Source: Deltaproteobacteria bacterium
GTDB lineage: Bacteria > Desulfobacterota > Desulfomonilia > Desulfomonilales > Desulfomonilaceae
DNA: 64,000 nt
Assembly (NCBI GenBank): GCA_016875095.1
Contig: VGSG01000003.1
Location: 1 to 64,000 of the forward strand
Direction of reading: 5' to 3'
Shown: positions 1 to 8,558 of the stretch, piece by piece
How the letters are laid out: the number at the start of each line of letters is the position of its first letter
How positions within the stretch are numbered: position 1 is the stretch's first letter
Made by a program: the position numbers and the translations under genes
The notes under the pieces: generated by a model
What the model saw: the letters and a program-made list of their open reading frames with translations, nothing else
Databases searched by the model: none
Told to the model about the DNA's origin: nothing

Positions 1-5
1 CTTGT

Positions 6-1286
6 TCAGACCCTTTCATTCAGCAGCATCTCGATCATACTACAGTCGAAGGTCAGTATCCCTATTTCCTCGCTGACCTTTTTCCGTTCCGAAAAGCTGT
101 CATCTATGAAAATCGCGTCCCTTTCCCTGATGTGAGCAGCCTTGGGCTCGGTGGAATCCAGATGAATAACTTCGTCGAAAAGGTGTTCGACACGATACGC
201 ATTGAGGGTTTCTTGAACACGCGCCGCGTGTCGGGTCAGCAAAACCAAGCGTTTCCCTTCATTTATGCACTGGTATAGGAATCTGATCAAGTCCACATTC
301 ACTTTCCCATTTAGGATAAGGGTGTCGTCGAGATCCACGTATACGGAGCTGAAGCTGACAGAGTGTCTGTAACGGTTCACCAGAGCACGGTCCATTTCTA
401 TATGGAGCAAATTTGGCCTGATCTCGATAGGGATTCCCTCCTGTTCGCACAAGCTGAGAAGAGGAAAATTCACTCCCTGGACACGATGAAACGCCATGGT
501 CCCGGCAATCCGTGGAGCGAACTCGAGCAACTTGTGGGCGCCATTCCTGTCCTGCTTCGTCTGGAAAAACCAGGCGCCATGAAACCTGAGCCTCCGGGCA
601 ATAGCCCGCGCATAGTCGAGAAACAGCCCATCTTGCGCAGGACGGCCGGCCATGGATATTCCGCTCCTGGTCCTAACACGTTCCCGCGCGCCGCAGAAAA
701 GCAATCCTCCTTGACGGCTGGAAAAACAATCGATCGTATATTCCTTGCCTGGCAAATACTCCAAGATCAAACGGTCGCGATCGCGACGTAGCGCCATCTC
801 AAGCTCCTCACCGTCTCGAATCAGGGAAGTGCCCTGCGAGCCCTGACCCCTGTCAGGCTTGAGGAAGACCGGATAGCGCTTGGCCTGATCCGCGTGCTCA
901 TAAACTTCAGGGACAGGGAGGACCTCGCCAAGTATCCGGTACGTATCTTTTTTTGAGCGGCTGATCAAACAGGTTTCCGGCGGTGACGATACCATCTTGG
1001 CTCGGACACGATCCACGTTTTCGGCCAGAGCAACAAGCACCTCATCATGCGCAGGAAATATGTAGTCGATATGGTTGCTTATTATGATCTCGTTGAGTCG
1101 ATCCACCCAATGGGGGTCTGCCACATCGGGAACCGAAAAATGCCTGGCATAAACATAAGGCGCATGATTTGAAACAGCCGCGCCGGCAGAAAACAACCGC
1201 ACCTCTTTGCATTGGCAGAGAGCCGACCTGATTTCGAGACCGATCTCAGTGCCACCAGGGAAGACCAGCACATTCAATACCTTCAT
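6..1286 (-). CDS. ATP-grasp ligase-like / HAD hydrolase fusion protein
   Basis: 426 residues. Residues 1-110 look like a Rossmann-type preATP-grasp domain (LNVLVFPGGTEIGLEI at the N-terminus). Residues about 110-300 look like an ATP-grasp fold: YPVFLKPDRGQGSQG (138-152) resembles the nucleotide-binding Lys/Gly-rich segment, LILEYLPGKEYTID (173-186) the following strands, and KLLEFAPRIAG (252-262) the metal-binding Glu region. Residues 312-426 form a short HAD domain with VYVDLDDT (Asp318 and Asp320), a Thr in LVLLTRH and an acidic FIDDS motif. The family knowledge suggests ATP-dependent carboxylate-amine ligation plus phosphate hydrolysis; the substrate is unknown. ATG start; the stop lies close to the left window edge. 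It stands alone, with no obvious partner gene. Confidence 0.75.
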   Translation of the reverse strand: MKVLNVLVFPGGTEIGLEIRSALCQCKEVRLFSAGAAVSNHAPYVYARHFSVPDVADPHWVDRLNEIIISNHIDYIFPAHDEVLVALAENVDRVRAKMVSSPPETCLISRSKKDTYRILGEVLPVPEVYEHADQAKRYPVFLKPDRGQGSQGTSLIRDGEELEMALRRDRDRLILEYLPGKEYTIDCFSSRQGGLLFCGARERVRTRSGISMAGRPAQDGLFLDYARAIARRLRFHGAWFFQTKQDRNGAHKLLEFAPRIAGTMAFHRVQGVNFPLLSLCEQEGIPIEIRPNLLHIEMDRALVNRYRHSVSFSSVYVDLDDTLILNGKVNVDLIRFLYQCINEGKRLVLLTRHAARVQETLNAYRVEHLFDEVIHLDSTEPKAAHIRERDAIFIDDSFSERKKVSEEIGILTFDCSMIEMLLNERV

Positions 1287-1518
1287 GGAGTCTCCGCCCT
1301 TCGCGCGTCACAGGATGGGACGTATGCGAGGACATTATACACGCTGACCCGGTATCACTCGAAGCTTTGTAGATAATCAAAGTGGAGTGATTGGGACTCA
1401 GACCCTCGCGGGGTAGTGTCCGGCCACGTCTTGCGCATTCGGGGTTCTCGCTGGTAAACTCTTAAGCTCGCGAAACCGCGGTCATTTGCGCTCGAAACGC
1501 CCCGCCGAGGACCCTGAA

Positions 1519-1863
1519 ATGGTCATTATCGCGCACTTGTCCCGAAATGGGCGTCCTGTGGCCGATATAACCTATCGGTCGGGAATGCACGTGGAAGTGC
1601 GTGTGGCTCAGGAATGTCTGATGGAGCACGTCGACGTGCCGCTCTGCCATTCGCCGAACATGGCGCTCAAAGGCACCTGGGAGGAATCTTTGGATCAGTA
1701 CTTTAACGAGGGGCAATTTGATTCGAAGGACTTCGTCTTTCCCGGGGAGATGCGACGAGTAGGCGCGGCTCGGGACCACAAATCCTTGTTCCGTCATGCG
1801 ACGATGTGCCTGTGGAAGGACCTGGAGTCTCTCGGCTGCCGGATCGATGTGGAATTCGTGTGA
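1519..1863 (+). CDS. Hypothetical protein, 114 aa
   Basis: A small soluble protein that I do not recognise. It begins MVIIAHLSRNGRPVADITY and has alternating hydrophobic and charged stretches typical of a real alpha/beta or beta-rich fold, with no signal peptide or membrane segment. The ATG at 1519 is preceded by GAGG at a suitable distance. An in-frame TTG at 1486 would add 11 residues. An overlapping open frame on the opposite strand runs into a dispersed repeat and is less protein-like. The downstream flank is repeat copy A. The gene is plausible but not backed by a recognised family. Confidence 0.5.
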   Translation: MVIIAHLSRNGRPVADITYRSGMHVEVRVAQECLMEHVDVPLCHSPNMALKGTWEESLDQYFNEGQFDSKDFVFPGEMRRVGAARDHKSLFRHATMCLWKDLESLGCRIDVEFV

Positions 1864-1888
1864 AAGCCCTCGGCTTGAGTATCTTTGT

Positions 1889-2046
1889 TCGGATCCACGT
1901 ATGGCGTGGTTTGGAGGTGAGATGAGTCTCCCCTCCAAGCTATTGCCCAACGATGCGCTCTTCCTCCCATTCTCCGACGCGAAGCCTCGGAGTGGCCACT
2001 GAAGCTGAGAAATTCCAAGATTCGTTGCAGCTCTTTCGTATGGCAG
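1889..2046 (+). repeat. Dispersed ~160-bp repeat, copy A
   Basis: This intergenic stretch aligns by eye with the reverse complement of 8331-8490 and of 53868-54020. Shared blocks include CGTATGG, AACGATGCGCTC, GCGAAGCC and, near the far end, TCGTTGCAGCTCT. The middle (1911-1938) is an inverted repeat with 12-nt arms, one mismatch and a 4-nt spacer. It lies between the hypothetical gene ending at 1863 and the end of the Do-type protease gene. No coding potential is evident; it is likely a non-autonomous dispersed element. Confidence 0.7.
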
Positions 2047-2047
2047 G

Positions 2048-2077
2048 TAATATAAGGGCGGGCTTACGACCCGCCCC
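2048..2077 (-). terminator. Probable intrinsic terminator of the Do-type protease gene
   Basis: Read on the minus strand, GGGCGGG-TCGTAAG-CCCGCCC (2056-2076) forms a perfect 7-bp GC hairpin and is followed directly by TTATATTA. It lies 24 bp past the stop codon of the protease gene at 2101, which is the expected place for its terminator. The U-tract is interrupted, so the efficiency is uncertain. Confidence 0.6.
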
Positions 2078-2100
2078 TGACGGTTCACGGTCGGAACGAT

Positions 2101-3582
2101 CTACTTCAGGTTACCGGCGAAAAAGAGGGTGTTGTTACCTCTCTGAACCTTTAGACGGACCACGTTGCTCTTCTTGGATTCTTGCAGGGCCGTTTTGAAC
2201 GACGCAACGTCGTCAACGACTTTGTCGTCCACTTCGAGAATGATGTCCCCGGCTTTCAGACCCATGGTTTGACCCACGCCGTCTCCTTGGACATCAGCCA
2301 CACGCACTCCCTTACCCTTTGGGAGGTTCAACTTCTCAGCAAGCGCCTGCGGGACCGGCTCAATAGCTATCCCAAGCTCGGTGCTTGACTTGCCCGACTC
2401 TGTCTCCTCCTGCGCTTCGGAAGCGATCTTCTTGGAATCTCGTTCGCCGACCATCACCTTCTTCTCAAGGGTAGAGCCCTTTCTAAAGATGGTGAGAGTT
2501 GCCGTGGCGCCCGGCTTTTCAACACCAACCATGTTCTTCAGTTGCGCGGCGCCTTCCACCGGCTGACCGTTGTATTTCAGGACGATATCTCCGGATTGGA
2601 CCCCGGCCTTTTCCGCAGGACTGCCGGAGATCACCTGGGAAACGAGAGCGCCCTTGATTTCCTCACGGCCGAAGGACTTGGCGAGGGATGGCGTGAGGTC
2701 CTGGATGTGCACGCCTAAGAGACCTCGGCGGACTTTCCCTTCTTTCAGGAGGGAATTCATGATGTGGGCCGCGGTGTTCGAGGGAATGGCAAAGCCGACT
2801 CCCTGGTAACCGCCGCTGCCTGTGGCTATTGCGGTATTGATTCCGATCACCTCACCATTCACGTTAACCAGGGGACCGCCGGAATTGCCCGGATTGATGG
2901 CCGCGTCGGTTTGGATGAAGTCCTCGTAGTCGATAATGCCCACATTGGTCCGGCCGGTGGCGCTGACGATCCCTGACGTGACGGTGCTGCTCAATTTGAA
3001 TGGATTGCCGACCGCGAGCACGATCTCGCCAACCCGCATCTTGCTGGAATCACCTAATTGGGCCACGGGAAGGTTGGTCGCGTTCACCTTGATCACCGCG
3101 ATGTCACTTTCGGGGTCCGCGCCGATAACTTTTGCGTCGAAAGTGCGCTTGTCCGGCAGGGTGACCTTAATTTCATCCGCGTCCTTCACGACATGAGCAT
3201 TCGTCAGAATAACGCCGTCGGCCGAGACAATCACGCCCGATCCCACGCCCTGACGACGAAACCCCTTTCCGCCGCCATAGGGTCCCTTGAAAAACTTCTT
3301 GAAGAGGTCGTCACCGAAGAACTCCTTGAACGGATGATCCTCCGGCAGCTTGTCGAACTGGCCTGCCCCCGGGCCGGCGCCTGCCATGGTCTTGGAAGAC
3401 ATGATATTCACAACGGCTGGGGTGACCTTTTGGGCTACCTCGACAAAGGCTTCGCCCATCTCTTTAAGGAAGGCGGGAGAGTTCTTGGCCGCGGGCGCCG
3501 GTAAGTACGCGCCTGAGACGAAGACCATAACCGCGGCGCATATGATCGTCACCGTCGCCATCCGTAAACCGTCCTTGTTCAT
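2101..3582 (-). CDS. degP: Periplasmic serine endoprotease, Do/HtrA (DegP) family
   Basis: 493 residues from the ATG at 3582, which has AAGGAGA at a good distance; an upstream in-frame ATG at 3675 would put 31 residues before the signal peptide and is rejected. Residues 1-32 form a signal peptide ending near APAA. The trypsin-like domain carries the full triad: His130 in TNAHVV, Asp160 in ESDIAV and Ser234 in NPGNSGGP. Two PDZ domains follow (about 295-385 and 415-490; GLLGVHIQDL and GLKAGDIILEVDD). By family knowledge it degrades or refolds misfolded envelope proteins. It is a single-gene unit, divergent from alanine dehydrogenase, and ends before a hairpin terminator. The symbol denotes the family; degQ-type assignment cannot be excluded. 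Confidence 0.93.
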   Translation of the reverse strand: MNKDGLRMATVTIICAAVMVFVSGAYLPAPAAKNSPAFLKEMGEAFVEVAQKVTPAVVNIMSSKTMAGAGPGAGQFDKLPEDHPFKEFFGDDLFKKFFKGPYGGGKGFRRQGVGSGVIVSADGVILTNAHVVKDADEIKVTLPDKRTFDAKVIGADPESDIAVIKVNATNLPVAQLGDSSKMRVGEIVLAVGNPFKLSSTVTSGIVSATGRTNVGIIDYEDFIQTDAAINPGNSGGPLVNVNGEVIGINTAIATGSGGYQGVGFAIPSNTAAHIMNSLLKEGKVRRGLLGVHIQDLTPSLAKSFGREEIKGALVSQVISGSPAEKAGVQSGDIVLKYNGQPVEGAAQLKNMVGVEKPGATATLTIFRKGSTLEKKVMVGERDSKKIASEAQEETESGKSSTELGIAIEPVPQALAEKLNLPKGKGVRVADVQGDGVGQTMGLKAGDIILEVDDKVVDDVASFKTALQESKKSNVVRLKVQRGNNTLFFAGNLK

Positions 3583-3772
3583 GTATGTCTCTCCTTCAAT
3601 AGTCATTAATTTACAGTTGTTTGACCCACACGCGGGGATTTGGTTCTCCCAAGATTTTGACACCCTTGGGTCCATCTGTTACGTTTGGCCGTATAACACA
3701 CCGAGATTACAAAGTGAAGGCTTGGCCCTGCAGGCGGAGAAAAACGGTTAATGCTCCCGTGAAAGGATCGAC

Positions 3773-4897
3773 ATGATCATTGGTGTGCCGAAGGAGATCA
3801 AGGAAGACGAGTACCGGGTGGGTATCGTGCCCTCAGGAGTGAGGATTCTTGCCGCGCACGGCCACAGCCTGCTTGTGGAAAGCGGCGCGGGGGAAGGCTC
3901 GCGCATTACCGACGCCGAATACGTGGAGGCGGGGGCCACAATCGTGAACCAGGCTTCGGAAGTCTACGGCCGGGCGGAGATGATCATGAAAGTCAAGGAG
4001 CCCCAACCGCAGGAGTACAAGCTCCTACGCGAGGGTCAAATCCTGTATGCGTATCTCCACCTCGCTCCGGCTCCGGAACTCACCCGAGCGCTCTTGGACG
4101 GAAAAATCATCGCGGTCGCATACGAAACAATTCAACTGCCGGATGGGACACTTCCTCTCCTGGTCCCTATGAGCGAAGTGGCAGGGCGAATGTCGGTGCA
4201 GATCGGGGCGCATTTCCTCGAAAAGACCCAGGGCGGTCGGGGGGTATTGCTCGGAGGTGTTCCAGGCGTGGGTCGCGGCCGTGTGACCGTTGTGGGAGCA
4301 GGTTCCGTAGGACGCGCCGCCACCAAGATAGCAGTGGGGCTTGGCGCTGAGGTTCATCTGATCGACCTGGATGTGAAACGGCTGATGTACATGGACGATA
4401 TCTTCGGCAGCCGCGTAACCACCATTATGTCCAACTATGACAACATTTACGAATCGGTGGTGAATTCTCATTTAGTTATCGGCGCGGTGCTCATCCCCGG
4501 GGCGCGCGCGCCGCGCCTGATCAGCCGGGACATGGTGCGGGACATGAAAGGGGGCGCGGTCATCGTTGACGTGGCCGTGGACCAGGGAGGCTGCGCAGAA
4601 ACCACCAGTCCCACGACGCATAGCAAACCCACGTTCGTGGTGGACGAGGTTATCCATTACTGTGTGCCTAACATGCCCGGCGCGGTAGCGCGCACTTCCA
4701 CCTTCGCGCTTACCAACGTCACTCTCCCGTACGCGCTCAAGTTGGCGGAACGAGGATTTGCATTTGCCGTGAGAGCCGATGCCGCCCTGGCAAAGGGGGT
4801 CAACCTTTACAAAGGACACGTCACGTACGAAAATGTAGCCTTGGCCCTTGGACTCACTTACGTAAGCCTCGATCAATGCGGCTTTGGCTTCTCATGA
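3773..4897 (+). CDS. ald: Alanine dehydrogenase (EC 1.4.1.1)
   Basis: 374 residues, the usual family length. It starts MIIGVPKEIKEDEYRVG, the family hallmark. The pyruvate/alanine-binding region has the conserved Lys in IMKVKEP and His in YLHLAP; the Rossmann NAD domain carries VVGAGSVGRAA (about 172-182) followed by an acidic LIDLD. It catalyses reversible NAD-dependent oxidative deamination of L-alanine to pyruvate and ammonium in the cytoplasm. The stop overlaps the start of the next gene (ATGA), so an M20 peptidase is translationally coupled, suggesting supply of alanine from peptides or N-acyl compounds. Confidence 0.95.
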   Translation: MIIGVPKEIKEDEYRVGIVPSGVRILAAHGHSLLVESGAGEGSRITDAEYVEAGATIVNQASEVYGRAEMIMKVKEPQPQEYKLLREGQILYAYLHLAPAPELTRALLDGKIIAVAYETIQLPDGTLPLLVPMSEVAGRMSVQIGAHFLEKTQGGRGVLLGGVPGVGRGRVTVVGAGSVGRAATKIAVGLGAEVHLIDLDVKRLMYMDDIFGSRVTTIMSNYDNIYESVVNSHLVIGAVLIPGARAPRLISRDMVRDMKGGAVIVDVAVDQGGCAETTSPTTHSKPTFVVDEVIHYCVPNMPGAVARTSTFALTNVTLPYALKLAERGFAFAVRADAALAKGVNLYKGHVTYENVALALGLTYVSLDQCGFGFS

Positions 4898-6123
4898 AAG
4901 ATTACGCGGCCCACGTCGATTGGATCGAAAGCCGACACGATCAGATGGTGAGCCTCGTGGAACACTGGGCCGCAGTCAACTCCGGCAGCTACAACGTCAC
5001 TGGACTCAATGCGTTGCTGGACCTTTTGATCGATGACTTCCGCGCGCTCGGCGGCGAAATGCGCTCGATTACGCTCCCTACTCAAACGGTTGTGGACTCC
5101 CGCGGGGAACCCACCGAGGCTCAGCTTGGCAAGGCCCTTTCCATTGTGAAACGCAGATCAGCTCCGTTCAAGGTTTTCCTCGGCATCCACTATGACACGG
5201 TATTTCAAGCGGATCACCCGTTTCAGGAGTGCTCGCGCCCGGCCGAAGGCCGTCTCAGAGGCCCTGGAGTCGCTGACGCCAAAGGCGGCCTCGCGGTGAT
5301 GCTGACGGCGCTGTCAGCGCTCGAACGCAGCCCCTGGGCGGCAAACATTGGGTGGGAGATCCTCATCAATCCTGACGAAGAGATCGGGTCCCCGGGCTCC
5401 GCCGACCTTCTAAGGTCTGCGGCAAAACGGAACCAATTGGGTCTGCTCTTCGAGCCTGCTCTTCCCGGGGGAGCGCTGGTCGGGTCGCGCCGCGGATCGG
5501 GGAACTTCACGGTGGTCGTCCGAGGCAAAGCCGCTCATGCCGGCCGAAACCCCGGCGAAGGGCGAAACGCCATACATCTTCTTGCTGAATTCATTGTGCG
5601 TCTCAATGAGCTTTACACCGGTCTGCCCGAAGTGACAGTAAACGTAGGGTGGATTGGCGGTGGAGGCCCGGCGAACGTGGCGCCGGATTTATGCCGGTGC
5701 AGATTCAACGTTCGGGTAACCTCGGAGGCCGATCGGGAAACCTTTGGAGGTAACCTTGCAGCGCTGATTGGTGAGTTGAACGGCCGTGACGGCTTCTCGG
5801 TTCGGCTCTTGGGCGATTTTGCCAGGCCGCCCAAGCCGCTGGACGACCTCACGCTACAGGCGCTCAAGCACATTGCCCGATGTGGCGAGGAAATCGGCCT
5901 TTCGCTCCAATGGCGCCCCAGCGGCGGGGCCGGCGACGGGAACATTTTGGCGGCCGAGGGCCTGACTACAGTTGACAGCCTTGGGGTCAGAGGAGAAGGT
6001 ATCCATACCTCGGAGGAATACCTCTTCGTGGACAGCCTGACCGAAAGGGCGCGACTGACTGCGCTTTTTCTGCTCAAATTGGCGTCCGGGGAGATCCGAT
6101 GGCTCGAAAAAGTGACAGATTAA
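4894..6123 (+). CDS. M20 family metallopeptidase (carboxypeptidase G2-like)
   Basis: 409 residues from the ATG at 4894, which overlaps the ald stop (ATGA); an upstream ATG at 4876 is possible. M20 zinc-ligand motifs are all present: FLGIHYDTVF, GPGVADAKGG, NPDEEIGS (catalytic Glu then zinc Glu), LLFEPAL, and a His near the C-terminus (GEGIHTSEEY). The lid/dimerisation domain contains KAAHAGRNPGEGRNAI. The family hydrolyses C-terminal or N-acyl amino acid bonds; the actual substrate is not determined. The coupling to alanine dehydrogenase hints at release of alanine for deamination, which is inference. Confidence 0.88.
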   Translation: MKDYAAHVDWIESRHDQMVSLVEHWAAVNSGSYNVTGLNALLDLLIDDFRALGGEMRSITLPTQTVVDSRGEPTEAQLGKALSIVKRRSAPFKVFLGIHYDTVFQADHPFQECSRPAEGRLRGPGVADAKGGLAVMLTALSALERSPWAANIGWEILINPDEEIGSPGSADLLRSAAKRNQLGLLFEPALPGGALVGSRRGSGNFTVVVRGKAAHAGRNPGEGRNAIHLLAEFIVRLNELYTGLPEVTVNVGWIGGGGPANVAPDLCRCRFNVRVTSEADRETFGGNLAALIGELNGRDGFSVRLLGDFARPPKPLDDLTLQALKHIARCGEEIGLSLQWRPSGGAGDGNILAAEGLTTVDSLGVRGEGIHTSEEYLFVDSLTERARLTALFLLKLASGEIRWLEKVTD

Positions 6124-6152
6124 GATAGAATCAATTCAGCAAATCATATGAG

Positions 6153-7040
6153 ATGAATGCCGAAAGACGCCGATATCCTGAGGATCACTGGATCAGGTCT
6201 CATGAACCTAAGCAGGCTCTGGACGCGTACCTCGATCAACAGAGCAAGGCGTACAGCCGCGCCAAGAACGAGCATATTCGAGACCTGCTTGGAGATCTCA
6301 GAGGAAAGCGCTTTCTCGATTACGGGTGCGGCGCGGGTTATTTCTCGGTGCACGCGGCTTTATCGGGCGCCGCGCAGGTCGTAGGAGTGGACGCGGAAGA
6401 GGCCGTTCTTTCAACCGCACGATATTTTGCTCGGCAAGAAAATGTGGACAAGCTTTGCCACTTTCTGCCGAGTGATCGATTACCTTTTTCCCCCCCTCAG
6501 GTTCGCTTCGACGTCATCCTCATGAAAGACGTGATCGAGCATGTGGAAGACGACCAGCGGCTGCTTGAGGATGCGGCCGCGCTGACAGAGCCGGGGGGCG
6601 CGATCGTAATAAGCACTCAGAATGCCTTGTCCATAAACTATCTCCTTGAAGGAACGTACCAGCGGGTGGCGCGCGGCGATCGGCGTTGGTTCGGGTGGGA
6701 TGATACGCATCTACGCTTCTATACTCCGCCGGCGCTCGGGTCAAAATTGAGACGCGCGGGATTCAAGCCGGTTCAATGGCGATCGGCGTACCTCATCCCG
6801 TACAAACTGCCTCGACTGCCCGGGTCAACGAAGACGTTCACCCGCATCGATGCGTTGAGTTGGCTGGACAAGACCCTGGGCCGCGTCTTTCCGTACAATC
6901 ATCTTGGGTGGAGCGTAATTGTCAAGGCCGTGGCGCGACCGGAGGTTCCCGCGAGAATCAGGGTGATGACTCCCTCTCCCGGAGAATTTGCGCCCGAAGC
7001 GGCTTGGGCGCCTCCCGCTGTTATCCTTCCACAAACGTAA
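6153..7040 (+). CDS. Class I SAM-dependent methyltransferase
   Basis: 295 residues. Motif I is RFLDYGCGAGYFSVHAA (about 53-69), followed by an acidic GVDAEE motif II region and DVILMKDVIEHVEDD, as in UbiG/Methyltransf_11 enzymes. The N-terminal DQQSKAYSRAKNEHI is typical of methyltransferases that act on lipid, quinone or glycan intermediates. The C-terminal part (from about 180) is rich in Arg/Trp/Pro and ends in a low-complexity tail. The substrate is unknown. It lies 29 bp after the M20 gene and its last 20 bp overlap convergently with the histidine phosphatase gene. Confidence 0.85.
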   Translation: MNAERRRYPEDHWIRSHEPKQALDAYLDQQSKAYSRAKNEHIRDLLGDLRGKRFLDYGCGAGYFSVHAALSGAAQVVGVDAEEAVLSTARYFARQENVDKLCHFLPSDRLPFSPPQVRFDVILMKDVIEHVEDDQRLLEDAAALTEPGGAIVISTQNALSINYLLEGTYQRVARGDRRWFGWDDTHLRFYTPPALGSKLRRAGFKPVQWRSAYLIPYKLPRLPGSTKTFTRIDALSWLDKTLGRVFPYNHLGWSVIVKAVARPEVPARIRVMTPSPGEFAPEAAWAPPAVILPQT

Positions 7041-7650
7041 GCCCGCGTTTCATGGCTCCTGCGTGATCCAGCACAGCGACTCGTCCATAAGGCTCCAGCA
7101 AATATACCGAGTCGTGGGGGACATTCACACGAAGGGCGATGTCGGGTTCCAGCTCCAGCCAGAGCTTCAGAAAGACGCGATTGACGGATGCGTGCCCCAC
7201 CACGAGCGCAATTTTCGAGCCCTTGTCCGCCTCGATCTCCGTTATGAGCGTGAACACACGGGATTCCGCGTCCTGGTAGCTTTCACCGCCGGGAGGCCGA
7301 TCTGTCCAGCTTGTCCTGATATGGCGTCTCCCGCGGACCACTTCATCTCGGGTTTTGTCGGTCCACGCTCCGCTGGAAAGTTCGATGAGGGCTTCCCGCA
7401 TGACGATCGGAATCCCCAGTTTTTCAGAATATATCTTCGCGCTGGAAACCGCCCTGCCCAGCGAGCTGGCATAGATCACGCGAGGTCTGTGGAGGGTCAG
7501 CTTCTCAGCCAGCGCTTTCACGGCAGCGAGCCCTCGAGAGGTAAGCTCGGAATCGGACTGCCCCATGATCAGACCATCTCTGTTCGATACGGTCTCTCCG
7601 TGTCGCGCGAGAATAATAAGCTTCGTTGAACGAACCGGCTCTCGATCCAT
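7021..7650 (-). CDS. Histidine phosphatase family protein (phosphoglycerate mutase-like)
   Basis: 209 residues from the ATG at 7650; an ATG at 7704 would add 18 basic residues but has no visible ribosome site. The RHG motif LIILARHGETVSN gives the phospho-accepting His; Arg in VIYASSLGRAVSSA, Glu in REALIELSSGAW and the second His in VVGHASVNRVF complete the active site. It is cytoplasmic. Family members include cofactor-dependent phosphoglycerate mutases, alpha-ribazole phosphatases (CobC) and general phosphatases; the sequence does not settle which. The 3' end overlaps the convergent methyltransferase gene by 20 bp. Confidence 0.85.
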   Translation of the reverse strand: MDREPVRSTKLIILARHGETVSNRDGLIMGQSDSELTSRGLAAVKALAEKLTLHRPRVIYASSLGRAVSSAKIYSEKLGIPIVMREALIELSSGAWTDKTRDEVVRGRRHIRTSWTDRPPGGESYQDAESRVFTLITEIEADKGSKIALVVGHASVNRVFLKLWLELEPDIALRVNVPHDSVYLLEPYGRVAVLDHAGAMKRGLTFVEG

Positions 7651-7799
7651 GCTTGGGCCCTTTCCGGATCTTGAAGACCTTTTTTCTCGGTTGCTCTCTC
7701 TCATATATATGCTAATACCGGGTCGAGTTGAAAAGGTAGCTCCACTCTGTGTCCGCCACAGGGCCGCTTTGAGTGGAGACTCATCGGAACGGGATCCGC

Positions 7800-8288
7800 A
7801 TGAGAGCGCTGGGAAACTTCATTCGCGCCGCGCTGAGCACCGCTCTGGGCTTCGGGTATTCTCCCTTGATACCAGGGACTATCGGCTCCTTACCTGCTAT
7901 GGCCCTGTTCTTGGCAATCGCCAAGACCGTTCCAACCGAGTTCCAGACATGGGCGATCGCGGCGTGCCTTCTGATCTCATGCTTTTTGTCGATACTCCTG
8001 GGCCCGTGGGCTCAACGATATTGGGGAAGGAAGGATCCCCGACAATTCGTCCTGGATGAAGTGGCAGGCTTTCTTGTCACGGTGCTCCTTTTCAGAACAT
8101 CCGACCCGCTTCAGACCGCGCTTTGGGCTTTCGTGGCCACGAGGTTCTTCGACATCGTGAAACCGTTCCCCGCGCGCCGATTTGAGGGTCTTCCCGGAGG
8201 CTGGGGCATCCTGCTGGACGACCTGGCGGCGTCTTTGTACGCGGCAGGAGCGTTGCACGCGGTTCACATGATTCTCGGATGGGTGTGA
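7800..8288 (+). CDS. pgpA: Phosphatidylglycerophosphatase A
   Basis: 162 residues from the ATG at 7800; a GTG at 7773 is an alternative. It is an integral membrane protein of the PgpA family: GFGYSPLIPGTIGSLPA near the N-terminus, VLDEVAGFLVT with the conserved acidic pair, RFFDIVKPFPARRFE, and GILLDDLAASLYA at the C-terminus. About four hydrophobic segments are visible. It dephosphorylates phosphatidylglycerol phosphate to phosphatidylglycerol in the inner membrane. It appears monocistronic, followed by repeat copy B. Confidence 0.9.
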   Translation: MRALGNFIRAALSTALGFGYSPLIPGTIGSLPAMALFLAIAKTVPTEFQTWAIAACLLISCFLSILLGPWAQRYWGRKDPRQFVLDEVAGFLVTVLLFRTSDPLQTALWAFVATRFFDIVKPFPARRFEGLPGGWGILLDDLAASLYAAGALHAVHMILGWV

Positions 8289-8330
8289 TTTCAGGCTAGT
8301 GGCATGGCGGCTCGGACCGGCGTCATACCA

Positions 8331-8490
8331 ACTGTCATAGCTAGAGAGCTACAACGAGTCATGAAAGCGTTCGACTTCGGCGAGCACTCCGGGGCTTCGC
8401 CTCGGAGATAGGCGGCACGAGCGCATCGTTGCGCAATAATTTGGAGGGGAGACTCGTCTCCCCTCCAAACCACCCCATACGTAATCCCGA
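8331..8490 (-). repeat. Dispersed ~160-bp repeat, copy B
   Basis: The reverse complement aligns with copy A (1889-2046), and copy C (53868-54020) is in the same orientation as this copy. The centre 8441-8468 is a perfect inverted repeat with 12-nt arms (TTGGAGGGGAGA and its complement) and a 4-nt CTCG spacer. It fills the gap between pgpA and the alpha/beta hydrolase gene. Confidence 0.75.
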
Positions 8491-8558
8491 GCCAGGAGAC
8501 CTCAACCCGACTCCTTTCATATGATGCGCTAATGAGCAAAATGAGGAGGCCTTCACGG

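Noticed and set aside
1462-2088. Long open frame on the minus strand (about 208 codons)
   Set aside because: It overlaps the more protein-like plus-strand frame 1519-1863 and runs through repeat copy A; no recognisable domain.
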